64,000 bases of DNA, from NCBI RefSeq assembly GCF_003026215.1, contig NZ_PYOC01000014.1, positions 1 to 64,000 on the forward strand, in the 5' to 3' direction. The notes under the pieces were generated by a model. It was not told where the DNA came from. It worked only from the letters and a program-made list of their open reading frames with translations, and did no database searches. The DNA is from Photobacterium indicum. Lineage in GTDB: Bacteria > Pseudomonadota > Gammaproteobacteria > Enterobacterales > Vibrionaceae. Of the stretch, positions 1-8,522 are shown piece by piece. Position 1 is the stretch's first letter; the number at the start of each line of letters is the position of its first letter. The position numbers and the translations under genes are program-made.

Positions 1-34
1 GATAATAATAGTATTAATTTTCAATTATTATTAA

Positions 35-107
35 AGTGAAATTTTTCACAAATTTGCATTCATAAGGTGAGGTTGATCACCAATTGTAGGGCGGTACAAT
101 GCGCGTC
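35..107 (+). promoter_or_regulatory. CRP-type sites and promoter of the nucleoside transporter gene
   Basis: A near-perfect CRP-type dyad, AGTGA-N6-TCACA, lies at 35-50. A second dyad, GGTGA-N6-TCACC, lies at 66-81. A TACAAT -10 element at 95-100 with a TTGATC-like -35 at 73-78 (16-base spacer) puts the start near 107. The first dyad would then be centred about 64 bases upstream, a usual activating position for CRP, and the second overlaps the -35. CRP control, often with CytR, is usual for nucleoside uptake genes in enteric bacteria and vibrios. The sites are seen; the regulator is inferred. Confidence 0.6.
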
Positions 108-136
108 CTTTTTGAGTTTACATTCTGGTTTAAACC

Positions 137-1345
137 ATGATTGCAATTTTTGGTATTATTGTTCTGCTTTTTCTTGCGTGGCTAATTTCGGTTGATAGAA
201 AAAGAATTCCATTGAAAATGGTGTCAGTCGCCTTTCTGCTCCAAGTACTTTTTGCATTATTGGTTTTATATGTGCCTGCGGGTAAATCGGCGCTTCAAGC
301 CATTGCTGGTGGCGTTACTTATGTGACAGATTACGGTAATGAAGGGTTATCATTTCTTTTTGGTGGCTTAGCAACAGGTAGCGTTGGTTTTGTATTTGCG
401 GTTAACGTGCTAGGTATTATTGTCTTTTTCTCTGCTCTTATTTCGATGCTGTACCATATTGGTATTATGCAAAAAGTGATCGATGTGTTGGGTGGGGCTC
501 TACAACGTGTACTTGGCACGGGTAGAGCAGAGTCGCTTTCTGCGACAGCCAATATTTTCGTTGGCATGTCTGAAGTGCCGCTGGTGATTAAACCTTACTT
601 AAAGAAGATGGACGACTCCCAACTTTTTGCCGTGATGACATGTGGCATGGCATCTGTTGCAGGTAGCACCATGGTGGGTTATGCAGCCGTTGGTGTTGAC
701 CTTCAGTACCTTATTGCAGCTTCGTTCATGTCTGCACCTGCTGGCTTATTAATGTCGAAGATGATTGTACCGCCATCGGTTGATAAGCTACAAGACGACG
801 AGATTTCTTCTGTTGTTATTCCTCGAGCAACTAATATTGTTGAAGCACTTGCCGACGGCGCAATGTCGGGTATGCGCATGGCTGTCACAATTGGTGCCAC
901 ATTATTGGCATTTATCAGCGTAATCGCATTGTTAAATGGCATGCTGGGTGATGCGGGGGCTTATTTTGGTATCGAGAACCTAAGTTTTGAATTAATCATT
1001 GGCTACTTATTCGCCCCTATTGCGTTGCTTATTGGTGTGCCTTGGATTGATGCTGTAACCGCGGGGTCATTGATTGGTCAGAAAGTCGTTATGAATGAGT
1101 TTGTTGCATTTATCGACCTAATGAGCTTAAAAGATACGATGCAAGAACACAGTGTTGTTGTGGTGACATTTGCACTATGTGGTTTTGCTAACGTAACAAC
1201 GCTAGCTATTCTGATTGGTGGTATGGGCAGTTTGATTCCTGAACGTCGCCCGTTTATCGCTGAATATGGTATTCGTGCAGTCATGGCTGGCGTATTAGCT
1301 AACCTAATGAGTGCGGCTATCGTTAGCATCATTCTATTGCTTTAG
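137..1345 (+). CDS. nupC: Concentrative nucleoside transporter (NupC/CNT family)
   Basis: A 402-residue inner-membrane cation:nucleoside symporter of the CNT family. The protein is hydrophobic throughout and follows the V. cholerae CNT plan: YGNEGLSFLFGG near residue 67, FFSALISMLYHIG near 97, a re-entrant loop GMSEVPLV (143-150), NEFVAF, and FALCGFANVTT. The loop usually reads GQTEAPL; here the Gln and Ala that line the nucleobase pocket are Met144 and Val147, so specificity may differ. No clear ribosome site precedes the ATG at 137, but the N-terminus matches the family. The gene stands alone behind CRP-type sites and ends at a hairpin terminator. The symbol is used at family level. Confidence 0.92.
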   Translation: MIAIFGIIVLLFLAWLISVDRKRIPLKMVSVAFLLQVLFALLVLYVPAGKSALQAIAGGVTYVTDYGNEGLSFLFGGLATGSVGFVFAVNVLGIIVFFSALISMLYHIGIMQKVIDVLGGALQRVLGTGRAESLSATANIFVGMSEVPLVIKPYLKKMDDSQLFAVMTCGMASVAGSTMVGYAAVGVDLQYLIAASFMSAPAGLLMSKMIVPPSVDKLQDDEISSVVIPRATNIVEALADGAMSGMRMAVTIGATLLAFISVIALLNGMLGDAGAYFGIENLSFELIIGYLFAPIALLIGVPWIDAVTAGSLIGQKVVMNEFVAFIDLMSLKDTMQEHSVVVVTFALCGFANVTTLAILIGGMGSLIPERRPFIAEYGIRAVMAGVLANLMSAAIVSIILLL

Positions 1346-1378
1346 GTTTATACACCTAGTAACGGCAAACTAAAAAAA

Positions 1379-1411
1379 GCGCAGTCTTCGTTTGAAGATA
1401 TGCGCTTTTTT
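1379..1411. terminator. Bidirectional terminator between nupC and moeB
   Basis: GCGCA-gTCTTC-gttt-GAAGA-taTGCGC hairpin with an A run at 1372-1378 and a T run from 1406. It can serve nupC on the plus strand and moeB on the minus strand. Confidence 0.8.
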
Positions 1412-1449
1412 GCGTTGAAGAGCTGCTGGTATACTTACCCAGAATGCTA

Positions 1450-2196
1450 TTAGCTACACACTGAACAGTTAGCTTGTTTGCCTAACTTCATTTCTCGCCA
1501 ACTCATCGACATGGCATCTAGCATTAAAATCTTACCTGTTAATGCTGTACCCATGTTTGCCACTACCTTAATGGCTTCCATTGCCTGTACTGCACCCACA
1601 ATACCGACCACTGGTGACATAATACCGGCTTCTACGCAGCTTAATGTTTGTTGACCGAATAGGGCACTCAAACATTGGTAGCATGGTTCGTTATCTTGGT
1701 AGGTATACACGCTAATTTGACCTTCCATACGAATTGCAGCACCAGATATTAACGGTGTTTTCGTTTGGTGGCATAAACGGTTTAATTGATTACGTGTTTC
1801 AACATTGTCGCTGCAATCAAGCACAATTGTGTGTTGTTGAATTAGCGGTAACAATTCATCATCGTTCAGGCGTTGTGCAATCGTATCAATGCTTGTGTAA
1901 GGATTGATGGTGGTTAACGCTTGTTTCGCTGATTCAACTTTTAACTGACCAACTGTATTATCGTTATGTAATACCTGACGCTGTAAGTTTGATACTTCAA
2001 CCTTATCATCATCAATTAAAGTCAGCTTACCCACACCTGCTGCTGCTAGGTATTGTGTGGAAGCACAGCCTAAGCCGCCAGCCCCTAGAATGAGCATGGA
2101 AGCGTCTTTTAATGCTTCTTGTCCGTCAAAATCGAATTGGCGAAGAATGATCTGGCGGTTATAACGAAGCATTTCTGCATCAGACAGTTCTGCCAC
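1450..2196 (-). CDS. moeB: Molybdopterin-synthase adenylyltransferase MoeB
   Basis: A 248-residue E1-like enzyme that adenylates the C-terminal glycine of MoaD so that sulfur can be loaded for molybdopterin synthesis. It begins MAELSDAEMLRYNRQI, almost as in E. coli MoeB, and has the nucleotide-binding loop GAGGLGCAS (38-46). Four zinc cysteines sit at 172, 175, 244 and 247, the family positions. The start codon is GTG, preceded by AGGA about seven bases upstream. It follows moeA on the same strand after 118 bases that hold a terminator-like hairpin, so the two genes are probably only partly co-transcribed. Confidence 0.95.
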   Translation of the reverse strand: MAELSDAEMLRYNRQIILRQFDFDGQEALKDASMLILGAGGLGCASTQYLAAAGVGKLTLIDDDKVEVSNLQRQVLHNDNTVGQLKVESAKQALTTINPYTSIDTIAQRLNDDELLPLIQQHTIVLDCSDNVETRNQLNRLCHQTKTPLISGAAIRMEGQISVYTYQDNEPCYQCLSALFGQQTLSCVEAGIMSPVVGIVGAVQAMEAIKVVANMGTALTGKILMLDAMSMSWREMKLGKQANCSVCS

Positions 2197-2226
2197 AATA
2201 TATTCCTGTTCTGTGAGAGTGAAGGG

Positions 2227-2258
2227 GGCAAAAACGAGATATCAATGATATCCCGTTT
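2227..2258 (-). terminator. Terminator-like hairpin between moeA and moeB
   Basis: On the minus strand an AAACG-GATATC / GATATC-CGTTT stem (2232-2258, one mismatch, three-base loop) ends in a run of five T. It lies after moeA and before moeB and could reduce read-through. Confidence 0.5.
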
Positions 2259-2314
2259 CTTTGATTCGTGTATTTAAGCGGATGCCAGTACATCGAACCT
2301 TAGTCTTTAAATAC

Positions 2315-3550
2315 TTAGTACATCGAGTGGTTAAACAACTCGATAGTCACATCTTCACCCGGAGAAACGCGTCCACGTTCTTGTTCAAGTACAACAAAGC
2401 AGTTAGCTTGATGCATAGAGCTGAATGCACCTGAGCCTTGATTGCCCGTTGTGGCCACTTCGAGTTGTCCTTGCGCGTTAATTTGGTAGATACCGCGTTG
2501 GAAGTCAGTACGGCCAGGGCGCTTTTTAAAGAGTGTTGTCGCTTTCGCTGTCATGCGCTGCGGTGGTTGGTACTGAGAATGACCAGACAACTGTGCTAGC
2601 ATCGGCTGAACAAGCTGGTACAGCGTTAGCATTGCAGAAACAGGGTTACCCGGTAAACCACAGAACCACGTATTATCAATCGTGCCAAATGCGAATGGTT
2701 TACCTGGCTTCATGGCTATTTTCCAGAAACCAATTTCGCCTTGCTCATCAAGAATGTCTTTGGTGTAGTCAGCTTCACCGACACTTACACCACCTGATGT
2801 AACCAGTACGTCAGCTTCAGATGTTGCTTTCTTGAATGCTTCTCGTAGTTTTTCAGGGCTATCCGGAATGATGCCTAAATCCAATACATCACAGCCAAAC
2901 TTTTCAAGTAATGCACGAATACCATAACGGTTGCTGTCGTAAATCTGACCAGCTTCTAATGGCTCGCCAACAGATCGTAATTCGTCGCCAGTTGAGAAAA
3001 AAGCAGCTACAGGTCGTGCAAAAACAGAAAATTCAGCAATACCCAAAGAAGCGAGTAGTGGCATTTCACGCGCCGTAATACGTGTACCTTTAGCGACAAC
3101 TGTATCACCTTGATGTACATCGTCACCAATAGGGCGAACGTTGTCATGGGCTTTTGGTTTGATAAGGAAACGAACGTTGTCTCCTTCGACTTCCGTTTCT
3201 TCCTGCATGATGACAACATCAGTGCCTTCAGGCATTTGAGCACCAGTCATAATACGAATACATTGACCCGCTTCGCATACACCTTCAAAGGGAACACCAG
3301 CAAAAGATTTTCCTGATAGAACAAGGGTATCGTTATCTTTTAGATCGCCAGCGCGAAGAGCGTAGCCATCCATTGCCGAATTAGCAAAAGGCGGTACATT
3401 GATTGGAGAACGAATATCTTCAGCAAGAACACGTCCCATTGCATCAGAAAGTGCAACAATCATTACTGAATTAAGTGGCTTAATGTCAGCCAAAATTTTA
3501 TCTAAAGCCGTTTCTACAGGCATTAAACCTGGTGCGTCACAACATCCCAT
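2315..3550 (-). CDS. moeA: Molybdopterin molybdenumtransferase MoeA
   Basis: A 411-residue protein, the length of E. coli MoeA. It inserts molybdate into adenylated molybdopterin in the last step of molybdenum cofactor synthesis. Visible features are NSAMDGYA in the N-terminal domain, the sugar-binding-like core FFSTGDELR...IYDSNRYG, TSGGVSVGEADYTKD, and the active-site stretch MKPGKPFAFG...GLPGNPVSAM. The C-terminal MoeA domain IV closes the protein. The gene is divergent from folE and upstream of moeB, a common order in enterobacteria and vibrios. It fits the molybdenum hydroxylase maturation genes 33 kb away but is also needed by any Mo-enzyme. Confidence 0.95.
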   Translation of the reverse strand: MGCCDAPGLMPVETALDKILADIKPLNSVMIVALSDAMGRVLAEDIRSPINVPPFANSAMDGYALRAGDLKDNDTLVLSGKSFAGVPFEGVCEAGQCIRIMTGAQMPEGTDVVIMQEETEVEGDNVRFLIKPKAHDNVRPIGDDVHQGDTVVAKGTRITAREMPLLASLGIAEFSVFARPVAAFFSTGDELRSVGEPLEAGQIYDSNRYGIRALLEKFGCDVLDLGIIPDSPEKLREAFKKATSEADVLVTSGGVSVGEADYTKDILDEQGEIGFWKIAMKPGKPFAFGTIDNTWFCGLPGNPVSAMLTLYQLVQPMLAQLSGHSQYQPPQRMTAKATTLFKKRPGRTDFQRGIYQINAQGQLEVATTGNQGSGAFSSMHQANCFVVLEQERGRVSPGEDVTIELFNHSMY

Positions 3551-3857
3551 ATTGGTGTCCGTCGTTAGTTATAAGTCATAGGCTTGAATAGCAACTAAGA
3601 AAGATTGAAACACGCTCAATATTCTTGATTGGTATTTGCTTGAATGATTATTATGACAAAAAAATGGAGTTTCAACTATTCACTTATCATTTACGAGGTG
3701 TAATTGTGTTTATTTACAGGTATCCTTCGGTCAGATTTAGCTCTGGAAGTGTGTTTGTAGGTAATTTCTACACATCATGTTGTAGACGATTTAAGTACAG
3801 GCATGACACGTTGGGCTTGTTTTCGCATTAAAGCCCAAGCCAGTTGGAGGGGAAAGA
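3551..3857. other. Divergent intergenic region between moeA and folE
   Basis: 307 bases holding the promoters of both genes. The one clear structure is TTGGGCTT (3811-3818) paired with AAGCCCAA (3831-3838), an 8-bp hairpin in the folE leader ending eight bases before its ribosome site (GGAGGGG, 3846-3852). A 68-codon frame across this stretch has no ribosome site and looks random. Confidence 0.5.
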
Positions 3858-4511
3858 ATGACAGCATTAAGCGAATCTGCATTGATGGTACGCGCAGCAC
3901 TTGAAGAACGTGGGCTTGAAACACCCATGACGAGCAAAGTGGTAAGCCGCGAAGAGAAAAAAGAAAAGATCGAGTATCACATGCGTGAGATCTTAGAGTT
4001 ATTGTCGTTAGATTTAACCGATGATAGCTTAATGGAAACTCCGCATCGCATCGCTAAGATGTATGTAGATGAAGTTTTTTCTGGTTTAGATTATGCGAAT
4101 TTCCCAAAAATTACCGTGATCGAAAACAAAATGAAATGTGATGAAATGGTACGTGTAAAAGGCATTACGCTAACCAGTACCTGTGAACATCACCTTGTTA
4201 CGATTGATGGAAAAGCGACGGTAGCGTACATTCCGCGTGGCAAAATCATTGGTCTATCAAAGATTAATCGCATCGTTCGTTTCTTTGCTCAGCGCCCTCA
4301 GGTGCAAGAGCGAATGACACAGCAAATCTTAGTTGCGCTGCAAACATTGCTTGAAAGTGATGATGTGGCCGTAACGATTGATGCGACCCACTACTGCGTG
4401 AAAGCTCGTGGTGTGATGGATGCAACCAGTGAAACAACGACGACGGCACTTGGCGGTATCTTTAAGAGAATTCCTGCAACGCGTGCTGAGTTTTTCCACG
4501 GCATTCGCTAA
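3858..4511 (+). CDS. folE: GTP cyclohydrolase I
   Basis: A 217-residue FolE that converts GTP to 7,8-dihydroneopterin triphosphate, the first step of folate synthesis. The zinc ligands Cys109, His112 and Cys180 are present in STCEHHLVTIDG and THYCVKARG, and the family motif YIPRGKIIGLSKINR follows. A strong ribosome site (GGAGGGG) supports this ATG. The gene is monocistronic, with a hairpin in its leader and a strong terminator after it. Confidence 0.96.
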   Translation: MTALSESALMVRAALEERGLETPMTSKVVSREEKKEKIEYHMREILELLSLDLTDDSLMETPHRIAKMYVDEVFSGLDYANFPKITVIENKMKCDEMVRVKGITLTSTCEHHLVTIDGKATVAYIPRGKIIGLSKINRIVRFFAQRPQVQERMTQQILVALQTLLESDDVAVTIDATHYCVKARGVMDATSETTTTALGGIFKRIPATRAEFFHGIR

Positions 4512-4531
4512 GCAAAAATGATTTATCGGAA

Positions 4532-4556
4532 GCCGCGATTTTTTCGCGGCTTTTTT
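4532..4556 (+). terminator. folE terminator
   Basis: GCCGCGA-tttttt-CGCGGC stem followed by six T, 20 bases after the folE stop. Confidence 0.85.
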
Positions 4557-4595
4557 GTCTGTAAAATTAACGCTTTGCCTAGAACCCAATAGATC

Positions 4596-4632
4596 CTCGC
4601 TGAAATGAGCATCTTGCGATAATTGGGTATAG
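4596..4632 (+). repeat. Dispersed short repeat, copy 1
   Basis: A copy of an intergenic motif reading roughly CGCTGAAACGAGCATCTTG followed by AGGTAACTTGGGTATAG. Related copies lie at 10872-10923, 12630-12686, 16776-16814 and 56463-56494. All are between genes, most just after a stop codon. Confidence 0.6.
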
Positions 4633-4708
4633 CCTTCCAGTAGGCAGAGTGTTGTTAGCTTTACGGTAAGTTGAAGCTTTAAATTGAATGGGTTATGAAT
4701 AGAGCGAT

Positions 4709-5638
4709 ATGGATCTTATAAAGCTTTCTCGAATTAGCATGAAACACTTGATTACCTTGCATGTCATGTTAGATACATTAAGCGTAACGGGCAGTGCAGA
4801 GCGTCTTTGTGTTAGCCCGTCATCAGTCAGTAAAACATTAAGCCAGTTGCGTGATTCTTTGAATGATGAGCTGTTTTACCGTCACGGTAATAAGCTTGTT
4901 GCAACCCCGCTGGCGCGAAGACTTGGCCCTAGTGTTCATCAGATGATTAACGATATGAACCAAATTATGACGCAAGAGGCTTTCGATCCTTCGCGTTATG
5001 AAGGTGGTTTTTCATTAGCGATGCGAGAAAGTACTTTTGAGTTAATAGCGGCAAAGTTAAGCACCCATGTATTAAACCTTGCACCGAATATTCGTTTAGA
5101 TATTTGGTCGAAAGATAGTTTAGGTTTTGATGCGCTAGCCAAAGGTAAGCTTGATTTTGTGATATTACCGCATGATAGAAGTCAGCCACCGAGCACTCAA
5201 AATAACCTTATCTGGGAAACCTTAATCGACGATGACATGGTGTGTTTGATGAATCCATCGCACCCTTTAGCTGATCAAACATTGAGTATCGATAACTACC
5301 TAAGTTATGGGCACATAGGTATTATGGATACTGATTTAAATGTCCCTTTCTTTGAATTGCAATTAGCACAACAGCATAAAAAAAGAAAAATTACCGTAAC
5401 CGTGTCTGATTTTGGTAGCGCGGCATTGATGTGCCATCATAGTGATTTACTGTTTACCTGTTCTCGTCGTTGGGCAAACATTGCCTTTCAAGCTAAAGGT
5501 TTGTTCAGCAAGCCTTTACCGTTCAATTACGGCGATGTGGCTTATAGCTTGGTGTGGCATCAACCAAGTATGAATGATCCGGCTCACCGTTGGATGTATG
5601 AACAAATAAAAGCGTGCTGCAAAGATATAGGCATGTAA
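4709..5638 (+). CDS. LysR-family transcriptional regulator
   Basis: A 309-residue LysR-type regulator. The N-terminal winged helix-turn-helix spans about residues 10-68 (LSVTGSAERLCVSPSSVSKTL...ELFYRHGNKLVATPLA), and the rest is a periplasmic-binding-protein-like effector domain. Its effector and targets cannot be read from the sequence. It stands between folE and the yjjW/yjjI pair, converging on yjjW, and has no obvious divergent partner. It was not matched to a named member of the family. Confidence 0.85.
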   Translation: MDLIKLSRISMKHLITLHVMLDTLSVTGSAERLCVSPSSVSKTLSQLRDSLNDELFYRHGNKLVATPLARRLGPSVHQMINDMNQIMTQEAFDPSRYEGGFSLAMRESTFELIAAKLSTHVLNLAPNIRLDIWSKDSLGFDALAKGKLDFVILPHDRSQPPSTQNNLIWETLIDDDMVCLMNPSHPLADQTLSIDNYLSYGHIGIMDTDLNVPFFELQLAQQHKKRKITVTVSDFGSAALMCHHSDLLFTCSRRWANIAFQAKGLFSKPLPFNYGDVAYSLVWHQPSMNDPAHRWMYEQIKACCKDIGM

Positions 5639-5709
5639 TCTAGATAGGGTAGTACATGTCTGTATTTGCCTTTATATCTACACTTGTAAATGGTGGTGTG
5701 TCCGGTTCT

Positions 5710-6678
5710 TTATAGATAAATAGGCGGAACGACAATGTTTCTTACATTACGCTCTGTAAGCTGATTAGCTAAATGGGTAATATCACTTTTTTGGCAAGTA
5801 TCCCATGTTAATGCTTCGCCTGTAACGCCATGATGCTGAAATGCATTAAGTTTAATACGTGTGTCTTTAGGTAATTGCGTTAAATAACTCGCAAGTTCAT
5901 CAACTTCTGCATCAAAATCTGTTTTTCCTGGTATGTGTAACAACCGCACTTCGTATAACTTATTGTGTTGTGCTAATAGCTCGATACTTTGAAAAACACG
6001 ATGATGTTGCCGCCCAGTTAGCCATAAATGGGTTTCTTCTTGCCATGCTTTTAAATCAATCATTACACCGTCTGTAAAAGGAAGCAGTTTAGCCCAACTT
6101 GTGGTGCGTAAACTCCCATTACTGTCAATCATACAGGTTAAATGCTGTAAATTTGACGATGATTTAATCGCACTAAATAATCCCTGAATAAAGCCTAATT
6201 GTAGTGTTGCTTCTCCTCCTGTAACAGTAATACCTGATATGAAAAAGAGGTTGTTACGTATAACATCCAGCATTTCTGCCACGGTATATTGTTGCGTTTT
6301 GGGGCTAGATTGCTTCGGGCATACAGCTAAGCAATTATCACAATGGGAGCACAATGACGCATCCCATTTCACTTTTTGTGGATTATTAGGTGCTGGCTTA
6401 CTTTGCTTGTTTTCAATGATAGAAACGAGCTTAAGTGCACCTGTCGGGCAGGTTTCGACACAATCACCGCAGTGATTGCACATATCGATAGTCTGCGGGT
6501 TGTGGCAGCTTTTACACTGGTAGTTGCAACCTTGCAAGAAAATCACCAGCCTATTACCAGGACCATCGACACAAGAGAAATTCAGAATTTTACTGACTGT
6601 CGCTGTTCGTTCATTCGAATCTTTTACATGCAGAATATGTTGATTATGTGATTGAACTGTTTTCTGTCTTTCACTCAT
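5710..6678 (-). CDS. yjjW: Glycyl-radical enzyme activase, YjjW-like
   Basis: A 322-residue radical SAM activase. Cys51, Cys55 and Cys58 (GCNYQCKSCHNP) form the SAM-binding cluster site, preceded by FSCVDGPGNRL. Two ferredoxin-type clusters follow (Cys67/70/73/77 and Cys110/113/116/120). Enzymes of this class abstract hydrogen from a glycine of a partner; the partner here is surely YjjI, directly upstream. E. coli YjjW is about 35 residues shorter at the N-terminus. No internal ATG would give that length, so either the extension is real or a non-ATG start is used. A heptanucleotide tandem repeat lies just upstream. Confidence 0.88.
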   Translation of the reverse strand: MSERQKTVQSHNQHILHVKDSNERTATVSKILNFSCVDGPGNRLVIFLQGCNYQCKSCHNPQTIDMCNHCGDCVETCPTGALKLVSIIENKQSKPAPNNPQKVKWDASLCSHCDNCLAVCPKQSSPKTQQYTVAEMLDVIRNNLFFISGITVTGGEATLQLGFIQGLFSAIKSSSNLQHLTCMIDSNGSLRTTSWAKLLPFTDGVMIDLKAWQEETHLWLTGRQHHRVFQSIELLAQHNKLYEVRLLHIPGKTDFDAEVDELASYLTQLPKDTRIKLNAFQHHGVTGEALTWDTCQKSDITHLANQLTERNVRNIVVPPIYL

Positions 6679-6710
6679 GTCGAATATGTCACTTATTTGA
6701 TGTTGGCTTT

Positions 6711-6738
6711 ATTGGTTATTGGTTATTGGTTATTGGTG
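6711..6738. repeat. Heptanucleotide tandem repeat (ATTGGTT x4)
   Basis: Three perfect ATTGGTT units and a fourth ending in G, in the 115-base gap between the yjjI stop and the yjjW start. Looser repeats of similar sequence continue to about 6770. Such tracts can change length by slippage. Confidence 0.85.
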
Positions 6739-6793
6739 TTGATTCTTGGTATTAGCTCTTGGTATAGGTGCGCGCTGTTAAACTCACTTTTTC

Positions 6794-8380
6794 TTATTCC
6801 GTATACATGGATTCTGTATAAATCGGTGATTGTTCATGACAGGCGACACGCGGTTTACGGTTCAAAATCCCCGTGTTTTCAGATGCCTCTGCACCTAACC
6901 AAGTCGTATTGGTGCGAGATCCTTTTTCTTTAAATACCGCAACATCGGATAACTTGATCATATAGCCTGTCACACGTACTAAGTCGTTAGAAGCAACGTT
7001 AGCCGTAAATTCACGAAATCCAAGGTTTAACGCGCCCTTACACAATTGGTACATTGCCTCAGGATTATCTTTAACAGTTTCATCAATCGTCAGAATTTCA
7101 CTGATACCCGATGTGTAATATTGATGATGTGCTGCCAATGCTTGGATATGCGTAACAGGATCGGGTTCTGTGCCATAAGGAATACGCACGCCAGGTGTTA
7201 CGTCTTTATCAAGACTAATGCCACCTTGGGCATGCAATAGGGCACGGTTGTTATAGCCATATTTTACGGGTGTAGATTTAACAATATGATCAAGTGTGGC
7301 TGAGATTTGATGCCCTAATTGATTCGCTGTTTCATTATGGCCATATAGATTTACTGCTGTTGCGTGATGGTTTTCTTTATTTGTAGTGCTTTTTTCTAGC
7401 GAATCTTTTTCGATTAAAATATTGACTGCTTCCGCCATACCGTAGATACCAAACATAGGGGCAAAGCGACTCTCTTCAATTAATTCTTCTTTCACCAAAA
7501 AACTATCAAAAAAATGTGATTCCTCATGTAGAAACTGCGTACGTGCTTCAATCAGTTCATACATAACTTGGCAATAATGTGGCAAGGTTTCAGTTAAGAA
7601 TAATGCGCTGTTTTGGGCTTGTTGTGCGACTTCTTTTAAGTTCATTCGCACTAATGTATTGGCACCGCCCGCTAAAGGTAATGAGTTATAACAGCTTACA
7701 ATCCCAAAGCCTTTCTCATCATAGTTTTTTGCATGAATAGGGTAATTGGCAATGTGTGGCTTGCTGCATTCACATATGTTGGATGTTGCTACGCGCAGTA
7801 AATCATCTGGTGTGATTTCAGGGTCATACATAAAGGTAAGGTTTGGCGCGATTTGTTTCAGCTCTGCGTCAATTTTTAAAATGGTTCGGCAGATTATATT
7901 ATCAGTAGGACCAATATTCACATGCATGAATGCATCGGGCAAAGTACGGTCGAGCATGATCCAAAACCGTTTCAATTTTCTGTATATTTCATCGTGTGTT
8001 AAATCTTGTACATAATCGATTAAAATATCGTCAAGAGAGCCTAAATACACTGGAATATTCGTTACAGAAGGAACATGGTGATAAATGATTGTTAGTGCAT
8101 TTAATGCATCATCAAAATCGGCCACCGGAGGTAACTCTAAATATTCAGAGCCATTTTGAAGAAATTTAGCGTAATCAGGTAAGACATAGCGCGGCTTAAA
8201 GGGGGCGTGTCCTTCAAACATGTCACAGATAATACCAGCTTTCATCGCGGTGTTTACGCTTTCAGGAACAGATACATAGTCAAGGCTAGCTTCTGCTTCT
8301 AATGAGAGGTAGGTCGACTTTTGTTTAACTGTCAGCGTGTTATCTGTAATTATGCGTCTAAGGTTGTCTTGTAGGGTCAT
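6794..8380 (-). CDS. yjjI: Glycyl radical enzyme of unknown function, YjjI-like
   Basis: A 528-residue member of the YjjI (DUF3029) family. The glycyl-radical motif RVTGY lies near the C-terminus (Gly472 from this start). A CECSKP motif in the middle is a candidate for the thiyl cysteine, by analogy with other glycyl radical enzymes. The reading frame is open up to 8470, but MTLQDNLRR at 8380 matches the E. coli start and has GGATAT upstream; the longer version adds an unrelated hydrophobic stretch. It is transcribed toward yjjW, its likely activase. The reaction is not established to my knowledge; radical chemistry implies anaerobic use. Confidence 0.88.
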   Translation of the reverse strand: MTLQDNLRRIITDNTLTVKQKSTYLSLEAEASLDYVSVPESVNTAMKAGIICDMFEGHAPFKPRYVLPDYAKFLQNGSEYLELPPVADFDDALNALTIIYHHVPSVTNIPVYLGSLDDILIDYVQDLTHDEIYRKLKRFWIMLDRTLPDAFMHVNIGPTDNIICRTILKIDAELKQIAPNLTFMYDPEITPDDLLRVATSNICECSKPHIANYPIHAKNYDEKGFGIVSCYNSLPLAGGANTLVRMNLKEVAQQAQNSALFLTETLPHYCQVMYELIEARTQFLHEESHFFDSFLVKEELIEESRFAPMFGIYGMAEAVNILIEKDSLEKSTTNKENHHATAVNLYGHNETANQLGHQISATLDHIVKSTPVKYGYNNRALLHAQGGISLDKDVTPGVRIPYGTEPDPVTHIQALAAHHQYYTSGISEILTIDETVKDNPEAMYQLCKGALNLGFREFTANVASNDLVRVTGYMIKLSDVAVFKEKGSRTNTTWLGAEASENTGILNRKPRVACHEQSPIYTESMYTE

Positions 8381-8522
8381 CACAATATATCCATTTAAGC
8401 AGTGTGGATATAAATGTAGCGTGAATAATAAGTTTCCAGAAGTGAAAAATATAAAGGTGTATATTTCCATTTTAGAAATCGGCTATTGTCGATCACACCT
8501 ACCTTGTTATATGGAGAATAAA

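Noticed and set aside
3625..3831. 68-codon ORF upstream of folE
   Set aside because: No ribosome site, unusual composition, and it covers the leader hairpin; most likely untranslated.
6711..6738. Heptamer repeats as part of a CRISPR-like array
   Set aside because: Units are contiguous with no spacers and no cas genes are present.
8381..8470. N-terminal extension of YjjI to the ATG at 8470
   Set aside because: Hydrophobic, unlike the family; the ATG at 8380 matches the E. coli start and has its own ribosome site.
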